NCBI GenBank assembly: GCA_003013855.2
Contig: PVNU02000924.1
Span: 372,001-436,000 of the forward strand
Reading direction: 5' to 3'
Length of the DNA: 64,000 nucleotides
DNA from: Liriodendron chinense
Taxonomy: Eukaryota > Streptophyta > Magnoliopsida > Magnoliales > Magnoliaceae
Both the position numbers and the translations under genes were made by a program. Positions 32,988-45,244 of this stretch are shown one piece after another. The number at the start of each line of letters is the position of its first letter. Positions within the stretch are counted from its first letter, which is position 1. Under the pieces are notes generated by a model, which was not told the DNA's origin, did no database searches, and saw nothing but the letters and a program-made list of their open reading frames with translations.

Positions 32988-33649
32988 TGTTGCACAGCAC
33001 GCCAACAACGCCAGTGAACCGAGATCCAATTTCTTGTCTCACCCACAAATGATAAATAAGAAGAAATAATAACTAGAAGCAGAATTCAAGCAAACCAACA
33101 ATCCACAAGACAGAATTTACGTGGAAAAACCCCAATAAGGGTAAAAAAAACCACTGTTGCAATGTTCCACTATGAAGAAAATAAAGTTACAATGAATATA
33201 CTCACCTTCTCGTATGCTCCCATGTATAGAGACGACCTATTTTGCTAACATCTTCTCTCTTTCTCACCTTGGACGTATAGAAACCCTAATCTCATACCCT
33301 AATCCCGAATTACACCCCTTTATATAGCATAAGATGGAAATATGACTCAAAATAGGAAACCCCATAAAACAATTCGTGCCTGGTCGGGCACCCGGTTAGG
33401 CTTGGTCGGGTGCTCGCCCTGATACTAAAAACGTCTAGCAAGTTCAGCGAGAAAATGCCCGAATTTCGGGTGTCTGACCAACCATGGTGGGGCACTCGGT
33501 CCACTGACCATCGGGCACCTGACTGTGTTTGAAACAGTCCAATGATTTTTATCTCCTTGTGTGAATATCAAGCGCCCGATCATAGACCATCCGGGTGCAC
33601 GACCACCCCTGACTGGCAATAATTGGTGTGCTGGCTCTACACCTTAACA
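32988..33649 (-). repeat. 3' LTR of copia element
   Basis: Starts tgttgcacagcacgcc and ends ccttaaca. It contains a minus-strand TATA (tatataaagggg, about 33316-33327), an 'acgtggaaaaacccc' motif and several GGTCGGGCGCCC-like palindromic words at 33380-33600. Confidence 0.88.
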
Positions 33650-34869
33650 ATCTCCCACTTGTAGACACATCATCATAAATCATTCGTCTTCTACATTTGG
33701 AGTGCATCACCTCCCCGTCTTCAAGCCTGAAGACCAATCAAAGCTGAACAGAGCTTCAGCTTCTCCGGTTTAACCACCTTGGTTAATATATCTGCAAGGT
33801 TCTCACTTGTATGGATTTTTTCTAGAGCAATCGATTCATTTTCCAGTAACGAACGTGTGAAGTGATATCTGATGTCAATATGCTTAGTCCTTGAATGAAA
33901 TGTTGAATTCTTGGCCAAGTGTATTGCACTCTAACTATCACTGTACAGCTTACAATCTACTTGCTTCTTCTCTAACTCTTTTATAAAACCTTGCACCCAC
34001 ACTATCTCCTTGCACGCTTCTATAGCTGCAACATATTTTGCTTCCGTTGTACTGATAGACACTATCTTCTGTAACTGAGAGACTCAACTAACTACAGTAC
34101 TACCCAAAGTAAAGACATACCCTGTATTGCTCCTTCTGCTGTCAATATCCCCTGCCAAATCTGAATCGACGTAGCCTTGTAACTCGATTTTCAATCCTTC
34201 ATAACACATCCATACATCCATAATACCTACCAGGTATCTGAGGATCTACTTCATAACTTCTCAATGTTCCTTCCCAGGTTTGTTCATGAACTTACTAACA
34301 ACTCCCACTGCTTGAGCAATATCTGGCCTCGTGCTCACCATAGCATACATGAGGCTCCCTATAGCTAACGCGTATGAAACTTTAGCCATGTAGTCCCGTT
34401 CCTCTTACGTCTTCGCACCTTGCTCCTTAGAAAGCTTGAAGTGATTAGCTAATGGAGTGCTAACCGGCTTAGCACCTCCCATACTGAATCAATCAAGTAC
34501 CTTGACTATGTACTCTGTCTGTGACAAAACTAGTTTCTTATTTTTTTGGTCACCCTTTATCCTCATGCCTATGATTTGTTTTGCAGCTCTTAAATCCTTT
34601 ATAGCAAATTCTCTAGACAATTATCTTTTGAGATCTGAGATGTCCTTCATGCTTGATCCGGCTACAAGTATATCATCAACGTATAAAAGAAGGATGATGT
34701 GCGACATATCAAACTTCCTCAAATAGCAACAGTGGTCTGCATGACATCTCTTAAACCTGTTTTCCGACATGAAACTGTCGAACTTCTTGTACCACTGCGT
34801 CGGGGCCTGCTTCAGGCCATATAGACTCCTTCCCGGTCTACACACCTTATTCTCCTTTCCTGGTGACTG

Positions 34870-34911
<42 letters not shown>

Positions 34912-37651
34912 TTCTTCTTTAAGGTTCCCATGAAGAAATGATGTCTTAACATCTAGCTACTCTAGATGTAGGTCCTCTGTAGCCACTATACTCAAGACCA
35001 TGCGAATCGTAGATATCTTTACCACTGGTGAGAATATTTTAATGAAATCGATACCTGCCTTTTGTTGGAACCCTTTCATAACCAATCTAGCCTTGTACCG
35101 CTTTGAACCATCATGCTCCTCTTTCAGTTTGTAACTGCACTTATTATGAAGAGCTTTCTTACCCTTAGGTAGAGTGACGAGCTTCCATGTACGATTGGAC
35201 TCAAGAGAGTCTATCTCATCATCCATAGCCTGCTCCCACTTAACCCGTGTATCTGATTATAATGCCTCTTCAAAACACTCTGATTCACCATTATCTGTTA
35301 GCAGTAGATAATATAAGGAGGGTGAGTATCAGACCTTGGGTCTCCTCTCCCGAGCAGACCTCCTCACAACTAATGTCTACGGCTTTGCCTCATCATGCAC
35401 TTGTGTATACTCATCTTGTGGCACTGTAACATCTGTGTTCGGTAACTCTTCCAAATCTACGAATTCTTTCTCATCGGCCTTGTTCTATTTTTGCTGCAAA
35501 ATGTCTTTATGCATCACTTTCTCATTGAAGATTACGTCCTTGCCTCTGATGATTTTTTTATTCTCTATATCTAAAAAACGGTAGCTAAAGTCATGCTGTT
35601 TGTAGCCTATAAACGTGTACCTCCTAGACTTCTCATCCAGCTTGTTTCTATGCTTTGCATCAATGTGAACATATGAAGTGCAACCAAACACTTTGAGATG
35701 TGTAAGGTTCACTTCTTTCCTAGTCCACGTTTCTTCTAGTAACCTATCATCCAATGGTGTTGAGGGACTTCTATTGATGAGATATACGGCAGTATTCACA
35801 GCATCTCCTCAAAATGTCTTGGGTAACCTTGCATGTAACCTCATGCTCTTGACGCGCTCAAGGATAGTCCTGTTAATGCGCTCAGCCACACTGTTCTGCA
35901 ACGGTGTCCCTGGAATTGTTTTCTAATGTTTAATTCCATGTGTTGCACAATACTCCTCAAATCTCTTGTCACAATACTCTCCCCCATTATCTGATCTGAG
36001 ACATTTTATAGTTTTACATGTCTCGTTTTCTACCAGAACCTTCCACTTCTTAATACATCAAACACCTCAGATTTATGTTTTAAAAAATAGACCCACAATT
36101 TTCTACTAGCATCATCAATGAAAGAAACAAAATAACATGATCCACCAAGAGATGCTACTTGTGCCGATCCCCACACATCATTGTGTATAAGTTCCAATAG
36201 ACGCGTCTTTGGAGCTTGTCCTATTTTCTTGAAGCTTATTCTCTTCTGCTTGTCATACACGCAGTCCTTGCAGAATTTCAAGTCGATAGATTTCAACTCT
36301 AGTAGCTTCCCTTTTGACAATAGCACTCTCATCCCCTTCTCACTTATATATCAAAATCTATAATGCCATAACTGCCCATTCACTCTAGTTAATGCGACAG
36401 CGAGTGAGCTATATGATCCGGAAGTCACATACAAAGTACCTTCCTTCTTGCCTCGAGATATTACCAAAGCACCTCTTGTAGCCTTCCATGAATCGTGAGT
36501 GAACGTCGTCACATATCCAATATCGGCTAACTGCCCTAGCGAGATCAAGTTTCTTCTAAGACTTGGTACATGTCTAACATCCTTCAACTTCAAGACTGTT
36601 CCGTCTTTCTGACTTATGTGAACGTCTCCCTTGCCAACAATACTGCACAGCTCATCATCACCCAGGTAGACTCTCCTAAAGTCACCTGACACATAATCAT
36701 GAAAAACTTCCTTTGACGAAGTGGCATGAAACGAAGCACCCGAGTCTATAACCTAAGACTCATTCCACATAACAAGAGACAAGATCAACGCTTCTGTGTC
36801 ACTCTCCTCGGATAGATTCACTGAATCCTTTCCACCTTGAGAGCTTCCTTCTTGTTTCTTAAGCGCCCTGCAATCACATTTCATATGCCCCTTCTTCCCG
36901 CAATGCCAACACCCGTCCTTATCTTTCGATCCCTTGGACTTCTTCCTCAACTTAGAACGCCTGTGTTTATTGCCTCATTTGTTCAACGATCTTCCTCTTT
37001 CTTCAACGTTTAGAGAATTCTCCGAATCCCCTGAAATTCCCGATGTCTTCCTTCTAGATTCTTCACTGAGAATTAGACATGTCACATCATCGAATTTCAA
37101 CTTCGTCAACCCTGAAGAATTGCTCACGGCAATCACCAAACCATCTCAATTGTCTGACAAACTGGACAAGATCAATAGCGCCCTCACCTCATCATCAAAA
37201 GTGATGCCAACGAATTCCAATTGGCTCATGGCTATATTGAACTCGTTTAGATGTTCAGCTACGCCCCCACCATCTACATCTTCATGTTGAATAGCCATTT
37301 CATGAGATGAACTTTGTTGGACGCTGAGGGTTTCTCATACATCGTAGTTAGAGCTTGCATCAATTCTTTTGTGGTCTTCACCTTGGATATATTGAATATG
37401 AAGCTCTTAGACAAAGAGAGTTGGATCGTTCTTAAAGCATTCCGATCCACTAAAGACCATTCATCATCTGTCATCTTCTCCGGTTTCTTTTCTTTTTCTT
37501 CTAGACAAATATAGAGGTCCTTTTGATACAGATAATCCAATATTTGCATCTTCCATAAGGCAAAGTTTAAACCATCAAACTTCTCAATTCGTGTCTTCCC
37601 TTCTTCTGTCATCGCTCCCACTTGAACTAAACCAATAGCTCTGATACCAGT
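33650..37651 (-). pseudogene. pol: copia gag-pol, many frameshifts and stops
   Basis: Fragments in order on the minus strand. Gag starts at about 37617 with MTEEGKTRIEKFDGLNFALW. The zinc knuckle CWHCGKKGHMKCDC is at about 36910. The protease-to-integrase linker is at 36690-36350. Integrase fragments include LELIHNDVWG and SFIDDASRKLWVYF (36332-36030), then YLINRSPSTPL and KVFGCTSYVH (35799-35485). RT fragments are NRTWKLVTLPKGKKAL, YKARLVMKGFQQKAGIDF, SLYGLKQAP and LLLYVDDILVAGSS (about 34660). The RNase H tail TKHIDIRYHFTRSLLEN is near 33880. A (GT)n run at 34870-34909 interrupts RT. None of the domains share one open frame, so the copy is dead. Confidence 0.88.
37638..37649 (-). other. copia primer-binding site
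   Basis: The minus strand reads TGGTATCAGAGC two bases after the 5' LTR. This is the standard initiator tRNA-Met PBS. Confidence 0.85.
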
Positions 37652-38314
37652 TGTTGCGCAACACGCCAACAACGCTAGTAAACCGAGATCCAATCTCTAA
37701 TCTCACCCACAAACGATAAACAAGAAGAAATAATAACTAGAAGCAGAATTCAAGTAAATCAACAATCCACAAGATATAACGTGGAAAAACCCCAACAAAA
37801 GTAAAAAAAACCACAAGTGCAAAGTTCCACTATGAAGAAAACAAAGTTACAATGAATATACTCACCTTCTTGTATGCTCCCATGCACAGAGACGACTTAT
37901 TTTGCTAACATCTTCTCTCTTTCTCACCTTGGACGTATAGAAACCCTAATCTCATACCCTAATTCTGAATTATACCCTTTTATATAGCATAAGATGGAAA
38001 TATGACTCAAATTAAGAAACCCTGCGAAACAGTTCGAGTCTGGTCGGATGCCCAGTCAGGCTTGGTCGGGCGCCCACCCGATAAGAAAAACGTCCTGTGA
38101 GTTCAGCGAGAAACTACCCGATTTTCGAGTGTCCAACCAACCATGGTCGGGTGCTCCCCTGGGCACCGGGCGCCGGGTCCACTGACCATCGAGTGCCCGA
38201 TTGTGTCTAAAACAGTCCAGTGACTTTTGTCTCCCTGTGTGAATATTGGGCACCTGATCATAGACGCACACTCGTGGCTGGCAATAATTGGTGTGCTGGC
38301 TCCACACCTCAACA
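37652..38314 (-). repeat. 5' LTR of copia element
   Basis: 663 bp, from tgttgcgcaacacgcc to cctcaaca, colinear with 32988-33649 with roughly 10 percent difference by eye. Confidence 0.88.
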
Positions 38315-38600
38315 TTCCTTTTGGCCTATCAATTATTGGAGGAATCCTTTTCAAATGGGGAGTGATGAGGCCCTGACCTTGTAAGATTTGATTGGTCCAA
38401 CCCTTTGTGACCGCTGGTCAAATACTAAAATGAATCACTTTCACACAGTCATTGCATGTCCCATCTCTGACAGCATTACATGGCCCAACGTCAGACCTTC
38501 ACCAATCCGCTCCCCTCAAATACAGGATCATTTAATGTGGCATTAAAACACATGTCAAAGATTATCTGGATGGTACATGTGCCAGTGATCAGGGCCATTC
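38315..38600. other. Spacer, nothing recognised
   Basis: No frame, terminal repeat or RNA gene was recognised. Confidence 0.4.
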
Positions 38601-39080
38601 ATTAGGACGCGGTTTGGCCATCGACGTTTTTCAATGCTCTGTAGGCCCCCACCATAATTATGTGTTTTATACACATTCCCCAACCATTTTTACATGTCAT
38701 TCGATCGTTTGATCCCAAAAACAAGGCAGATATAAATCTCAGGTGAACCACACCATGGGAAAATAGTAGTGATTGAATGTCCACCATTAAAAGCCTCCTA
38801 GGGCCACTGTAATGTTTATTAGACATCCAAACTATTGATTAGGTCATACAAACCGGATGAAAGGAGAAAGTAGAAAACAAATATCAGTTGGAATCAAAAT
38901 TTTTGTGGTCACCAAGAAGTTTTTAATAGTGGACGTTCAATCACCACTGTAGTCCACTTGGGTTTTGGATATAACTCATTTTTGGACTAATACTGTAAAA
39001 TTATCTGAAAAAATGGATGGACCACATGGATGAAACACATGCATCATGGTAGGGCCCACATAGCACCAACCACTAGCCAT
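38601..39080. mobile_element. Fold-back MITE family W, copy 2
   Basis: 'tgctctgtaggcccccacca' at the left and 'gcatcatggtagggcccaca' at the right are inverted. Internal landmarks include 'ggtgaaccacaccatgggaa'. Limits are approximate. Confidence 0.6.
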
Positions 39081-39655
39081 TGGCAAGTGGCAAGGTCACT
39101 AGCCAATCCGTTTGCCATTCATTAGGCAAGATACATCATTTACATGCCATGGACCAAAATTTATGTTCTGATAAAGGTTAATATTCGAAGTTGTAAAATA
39201 AAAAGTATAACTGTCCAAATTGAAGAAAAAGGTTTCGCTCACGTGATAAGTGATAAGTGTACTTCCATGGTTTTTTCAGTGCTCCCACCCAATAACTTCC
39301 AGCCCTTCAAGTTTGTTTAACATACCTGTCCAAGAAGTTGCCCCTATCATCGGAATCACGTTGTACAAAAATCCATCATATCAGCTCATCTAGTGGACCA
39401 CACTTGAATTTCTATTTATCAATGACTAGAACTTTTTCTATGGGCCACCTGATGAGTGGATAGGGCTTATTTTCGCACCAAGTGATCCTTCTCTATTGGA
39501 AGGGTTGGATCACTTTGTGCAAAATCAGTCACATCCACTCATCAAGTGAACTACACTACATGACTATTCAAAGTTTGTCCCAACTGATTAAGGGCCTCGA
39601 TCTCTTACGTGTGTGATGTATACATGTGATCTGACATGTATAAAAAAAAAAAAAA
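39081..39655. other. Spacer with related inverted phrases
   Basis: Two oppositely oriented related segments ('gatgagtggatagggcttat' near 39450 and 'tcacatccactcatcaagtg' near 39528) suggest another small fold-back element. No gene. Confidence 0.4.
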
Positions 39656-39879
39656 ATGCCTACCTTGTTGTATGTATTGTACATCCAAGCCGTCCATCTG
39701 TTTTGCTAGCTTCTTTAGGGCATGATCCCATAAACGAAGCAGATCCAAATCTCAGGTGGACTCATGGGAAACAGTGGTAATTGAATGCCCAATTCCCTTT
39801 AAAAACTTCCTAAGGGCCCACCATAATGTCCACTGTAATGTTTATTTTTCATAAAACATGTTGTATCTGGATGAAGGGG

Positions 39880-39940
<61 letters not shown>

Positions 39941-40140
39941 CTTGTTGCAAAACTAATTTTGTGGCCCACAAGAAGTTTTTAATAGTCAATCATCACTGTT
40001 TCATGTAGTGTGGTCAACCTGAGATTTGGATGTGCTTTAATTTGGCAGTTCATGCCTAAAATGAGCTGGAAAAATGGATGGACGGCATGGATATCGAATA
40101 AATACATCAATGTGGGCTCACGATCAGCGCCGCTCCATGT
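39656..40140. mobile_element. Fold-back MITE family W, copy 3, with internal (AT)n
   Basis: 'aagccgtccatctgttttgc' at the left and 'aaaaatggatggacggcatg' at the right are inverted. An AT run of about 57 bp at 39882-39938 occupies the centre, between 'gatgaaggggaaa' and 'cagcttgttgcaaaac'. Confidence 0.6.
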
Positions 40141-40409
40141 AGGGTTAGACCCGGGCCACACCTATTCCGCTCCCGAATAAAGCGTCTTCTGGTTGCTTCT
40201 CAACAAGCAGTCAATTAAGCATGCTAACCACATGCAATTAAACTAATAAATAGCGTTTTTAAGAATCAAAATCACATAGATATGATTAGCACAGCCAAAC
40301 AGGCCCTTAATTAGAAATATAATTAAGAAAAAGATATAAAAAAAGATTTTTATAGAAAATCTGAACCAATTGCACGAGGCCACGTAGCCACATGCTTACT
40401 CGTGCAACG

Positions 40410-40830
40410 GAGGCCAGTTTTGGGAAAGCTCTGTGGCACCTACCATGATGTCCTTGTGAAATCCGATCCGTCCATCAGCTTCTAAGGCTCATGTTAGAGT
40501 GAGAATCCAAAAATAAGGCTGATCCAAGATCCAACTGAGTCACACCATAGGAAACAATGGGGAAGGAAACACCCACCATTGAAATCTTCCTGGGGCTAAC
40601 CGTGTTGTTTATATTCCATCCAAACCGTTCATAAGGTCCCACCAGGATGAATACAAATATCAGCCTGATTTTTAAAAAAAAAAAAAAAAAATTATTTGGG
40701 CCCCAAGAAGGCTTCACTGGTGGGCGTTTAGTCCTCATTATTTCTTTTGGTCTGGCCCACTTGAGCCTTGGATCTGGTTTATTTTTGGGTTCTCATTATA
40801 CATGAATGTGCCAGCCGTCCATATATACAA
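40410..40830. mobile_element. Fold-back MITE family W, copy 4
   Basis: 'ctctgtggcacctaccatga' at the left and 'tggatctggtttatttttgg' near the right match the family order. The right terminus is eroded. Confidence 0.5.
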
Positions 40831-42387
40831 CCGAATCTGGTCAAAGAGTCAAATCACTGGGATATTTAAATCTGGGAAGTTTCTGATTCATGCCCCATCT
40901 AGAATGGGGCCATCATGTCAACGGTCTGGTTCACTGGACCAAGGGTCCAACTAGCAGAAACTGGATAATGAGGGATTTTTACTGCCAAGTTCACGGGGAG
41001 TCTACATTGTACCAAATAGTGCCCAGACAATTATAAATTACATGGAGGTGCTTTGTGAGGGACAAAATTATAAAAATGCCCTCATTTAATTTATTCTTTG
41101 AAAAGGTAGTGAAATTCCTCACGGTTCCACGTGGCATGTGTATAGTATCCAGCCAGTCCAAAGTATGCATCTCATCATGTTAATAACAAAACAAAATCAA
41201 GCCAATCATATCATCATATGGACTATATTTGAATTGAGATTTTTCAATGGTGCATCTTTTTTTTCTTTTTTTTTTTATCTTTTTTTTAGATTGGCCAACT
41301 TTATTGTTGGATCCAATCATAAAGTTTTGGTTTGTCTAATAAAAATGTTGGTGTAGATATGTTGGATGTGAGATACATACCAGGTAAGCCCCACAATTCT
41401 CGATTCTCCACTTTGTTGTATGGAAAATTAAAGAAGGGTAGTAATGTAATTTCTCCTCTAGAAAAGCACCCCTATCCTCAAGGTACTGTTTGGTAAAATT
41501 CAAATGCCAAAAGAATTTTGTGATGAAAATTCTTAAGAGCCTGTTTGGATTCATAAAAATGAACGAAAGGAAACACTCTTTTCCACAAAACAAACTTTTA
41601 TATATTTGTAAAGTTTTTTTTTTTTTTTTATGAAAATTTATGAGAAATATAATGTTTTTTTTATTGAAAAATCATTAAATCAATATTTCCATCTCCACCC
41701 CTACCAAAGACATTTCCCCGCGGTGGATGAAAAATTAGTTTTAACTAAAGATTTAAACCCAAATGTCTTATTATCCATCTTCGATAGCCTCACATGGGCC
41801 ACATTTTTCCATTTGGTCGTTGTAACTCTTGCATTTGTGTTATCATGACAACAAGAAGTTATGCGGTTAAGATAATCCTATCACAGCATCACATGTGCCT
41901 ACATGGCTGCATTTTCCAGTCCTAAGATGGACATTGCCATTACAAATTATGTGATTTAATTGGATAATGCCATTATAATGTCACATGTGCCAACATGCCA
42001 CTTAGTCCTTGTAACCTCCACATTTTGTAATTTTTGCAATGACAATGGTTGGATTTTAGGAATCTCAAATTACAGATATTACATAAAAAAGAAATAGGAA
42101 AAATTGAAAACAAAAAATAAAAAATAAGGACAGGCTGAAGCACGTGTGATACACGTTGTCCTTAAAGCGTTATTTGCCCATTCTTAAATTAATTTGGACT
42201 ATTGATAGGTCGCAAGTAAATAACTTCCAAGACAAGACGAGCCTTTTGTGGTTCTGCGTTCAGCAAAAATGAAATAACCACTAGTAGAACTCTGTTAACA
42301 CAATTTGACAGATGAAAAATAAAATCCCAAATTGGAAGGAGAGATATTTTTTCTTTGCTAGGTTTAAACCACTACATTGGTCAAGCA
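40831..42387. other. Gene-poor spacer with degenerate repeats
   Basis: No gene is seen. Phrases 'gacattgccattacaaatta' and 'gtcacatgtgccaacatgcc' (41880-42010) recur at 44150-44300, so the two stretches may be halves or duplicates of one older locus. The segment 41330-41520 shares short words with 47880-48090. Confidence 0.4.
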
Positions 42388-42945
42388 TATTGGAATAGGA
42401 GAGCCGGTAGCGGAAGCAAAGCTGAACACAAGAAGCAAATTGAATCAAACAAACAACACGATGCAATCACAATGCTTACAACCAACCACATATAGACAAT
42501 CCGAATTTAACGTGGAAAAACCCCTCACGGGTAAAAAGCCACAACACAAAGTGACACCAATCCACTATAATATCAGAAGTTACAAAAGATGGAACCCAAA
42601 ACCTAAGATCACAAGCCCACAAGAGAAATTCAAGCTTTCTCAAGAAGAAAACCCTCTTCTCAAGCTCTTTCTCTCACCTAGAACCTCTCTCAATCCCCTT
42701 TCTTGTCTAGGATACCTCTAATTCTGCAATACACTTCTTCAATAGGAGAAAAACCGGAATTAGAAACTATTTGCACAAAACCGCGCAAGAATCCAACTCA
42801 TACAAGGAAACTGCTGACCAGTTGGCCGGTCGGCCAGATGTCCAAAAAACTGTTCAGCGGCTTTTGTCTTGAACTCTACCATGACCGACAGGTCAACTGA
42901 CCGGTCAGTACGTGTAGGATTGATTTGAGGCGTCCGTTTCCAACA
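42388..42945 (-). repeat. Solo copia LTR, TSD AAGCA
   Basis: 558 bp flanked by AAGCA on both sides (42383-42387 and 42946-42950). It ends ccaaca but begins TATTGG where TGTTGG is expected. It contains 'aacgtggaaaaacccctcac' and 'ccggtcggccag'-like palindromic words. No internal coding DNA, so it formed by LTR-LTR recombination. Confidence 0.85.
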
Positions 42946-43440
42946 AAGCACACATGAGTTGTTTGGCTCTGACAGTCACTGGTTCATATGAACCTAGTAG
43001 CTTGAAGAAGGAGAAATTGAAGTTGATTGGTTTAGTTGTTGAATACTTAGAATCATTTTTTGTTGTGTTGGAATGAACTAACTCAACTCTGTTTATATAG
43101 GCAAGGGCTAAAGAGTTACAGTCAAGGGCCATTATTTCATTGGACTATTTTTTACTATTGGAGAAACTAGCCATTATTTGAACATTTCTGATTGTTGGCG
43201 CATGTGTGAGAATAGTTGTATGTTAGCCGTTTAGGAACAATAGCTAGCCACAAGCAGAAGTTTCTGCATGGACTAGACTGTTACTACAAGAGTAGTTACA
43301 ACTAGTTTCTTTAAATAGCTCTACAACCCCTTATAAAAGGCAGAGAGGTCTCTCAAACAGACCTCTTTCCGCAGTACACCTCACATATGAACCCGGCCAC
43401 CTAGCCCATCACTTAAGCTAGTGTCGAACTGCGTCTCGCA
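42946..43440. other. Spacer with promoter-like TATA at 43332
   Basis: The plus strand has 'ccccttataaaaggcagaga' at about 43327-43346, a good TATA context. It precedes the tandem repeat block and may be part of an unrecognised LTR. No coding sequence follows. Confidence 0.35.
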
Positions 43441-43930
43441 CTAGTCTAACTCTGGTTTGCAAGGGAAAGACCCATCAGCGACATGATGCACACGTGCAAA
43501 GTGCAAAGTGCGCCACTAGCACCTCTACAGTCACACTGCCTCACATGTCAATGCCCTCGCACCAAGTTCGAGATCGAGCCCGTGTGCGTCTTACACCAGT
43601 CACGCTCCGGTTCACGAGGGAGCGACCCATCAGTGACATGATACGCACACGCGCCTACTAACACCTTTATAGCCACACTGCCTCACATTCCCACACCCTT
43701 GCATTGATTTTGAGTCTAAGACCGAGTTCGTGCCCGTGCCCATGTCTGAGCCCATGCACGTCTCGCACCAACCTCGCTCCGGTTCGCTAGGGAGCGACCC
43801 ATCTATGACAAGACGTGCACAAGCACCATTAGCGCTTCTATAACCACACTGCCTCACATGCCCACACCCTCGCACCGAGTCTGAGACCGAGTTCGTGCCC
43901 GAGCCCATGCTCGTGCGCAGTGTTCCAGTG
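43441..43930. repeat. Three-copy tandem repeat, unit about 155-172 bp
   Basis: The phrases 'gagggagcgacccatcagtg', 'ccacactgcctcacat' and 'gagaccgagttcgtgcccg' recur three times ('gacccatc' at 43469, 43624, 43796). Each unit contains a hairpin-like gctccggttcgcgagggagc. GC-rich relative to its surroundings. Origin unknown. Confidence 0.75.
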
Positions 43931-44970
43931 CTTCAAGCCTTGGTAGTCATCTCTCCTACTAATAAAACCTTAAGGTACTCCACCCCACATTAATAAAGGT
44001 GATTTTTCTCTCTCTTTTATGTGATATGGGACTATTCCTAAAGTTGAAAAACCAAGACCTTTTTCAAAGTTTTTTACATACAATATATATTTTTATTTAA
44101 AATATTTTTAATCAAAACATTTTCTTCAACAAGCGTGAATATGAACAATGCCATTACAACTTATGTGATTTGGACAATGACATTAGAACATCACATGTGC
44201 CAACGTGCCATTTGATCTGCATTTGGCAGTCCTTGTAATGGCACCAAGATGAACATTGTCATTACAAGCTACATGATTTGGACAATACCATTACAATGTC
44301 AAGTGCACATGTCATGCAAGCCCCATGATGTAAAGGGTGATATTGTCATTTCACATAGGAAACTTTTCCATTTCACTACTAGCCCCTCATCTAATACACA
44401 AGCGTGGTACCTTTTCAATTGCAAGGGTTATAAGGGGCCCTTTTAACATACATTGCACCCGACATGCCTATGTGAGACATGTGCCTTTGTATAACTTCAA
44501 TTACTTCATATGTGCTGTATGTGACATGTGTCATTATGCACAAGTAGTGCTACCCTTTAGCTTTAAGTGCCCCATGTCAAATTTGCCAATGTGTCTCTTT
44601 ATGCTACATGTACCACCAGACAGCTTCAATCACCTCATGTGCCACAATTCAACTTCAAGTGCCTGACATATGCTACGTATTTCACATGTAGTCGTCATTT
44701 TGTAGCGTCGCATTCATGCTTAATGGGCTAAACTGACATATTGTAATAATTATTATGATTTTTTTTCAATTTTTTTTATTTTGCCACATAAAAATTAGAA
44801 AATAAGTTCAAATTTTCTTGAACAACTTGTAAAAGCAAACAAGGAAAACCCTATTCCTTTTTCACATAATTTCCTGAAAATAAGGTTTTACAAGAAAAAA
44901 AACTATTTCACTTCCCGTACTATTTACAAATCTAAATAGGCCTTAAAAAGAAATGTACTATTCCATCTTT
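43931..44970. other. Gene-poor spacer with 'cacatgtgcc' repeats
   Basis: Short diverged repeats of 'ccattacaa..tatgtgattt' and 'cacatgtgcc' at 44150-44700. No gene is recognised. Confidence 0.4.
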
Positions 44971-44984
44971 TTCACCAAGCTACA

Positions 44985-45139
44985 AAGGCATGGAAGTGGA
45001 TTGGGTGGTGACCCCAACACCACCCAGCTAGATGGTGTTGGTCGTGGAGGATCTACGTCATCGAGATCTAAATCAAAGGGCAAATGGAAGTACAATGTGA
45101 GATGCTGGAATTGTGAGGAAGAAGGGCACGTGAAGATGT
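44985..45139 (+). pseudogene. copia gag zinc-knuckle fragment joined to an LTR end
   Basis: The plus strand encodes SSRSKSKGKWKYNVRCWNCE then EEGHVK, i.e. a C-x2-C-x4-H Gag knuckle. It breaks off exactly where LTR-terminal sequence begins (tgttcggctttcg, 45140). The neighbouring element has its own knuckle at 45925, so this is a separate fragment. Confidence 0.7.
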
Positions 45140-45244
45140 TGTTCGGCTTTCGCTTCTGCTTTCCGCTGCCGGCGCCCCTATTCCCAACAAGTGGTATCAG
45201 AGATAAAGTTGGGGTGGAGTAGAATTCGAATATGAGATGAGAAG

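Larger units (their letters stand above)
32988..38314 (-). mobile_element. Tork-type Ty1/copia retrotransposon, decayed, 5.3 kb
   Basis: Two LTRs of about 662 bp (TGTTG..AACA) enclose a minus-strand gag-pol. The order gag, protease, integrase, RT, RNase H is diagnostic of copia. Flanks tccct and ttcct are a one-mismatch 5-bp duplication. A PBS complementary to initiator tRNA-Met and a GTGGGAGAT polypurine tract are present. LTRs differ visibly and the coding region is shattered, so this is an old copy. TNT1/Tork affinity comes from the Gag motifs. Confidence 0.9.

Noticed and set aside
43630..43908. 92-codon Cys/Gly-rich minus-strand frame
   Set aside because: Arises from the GC-rich tandem repeat, with the repeat period visible in the peptide.
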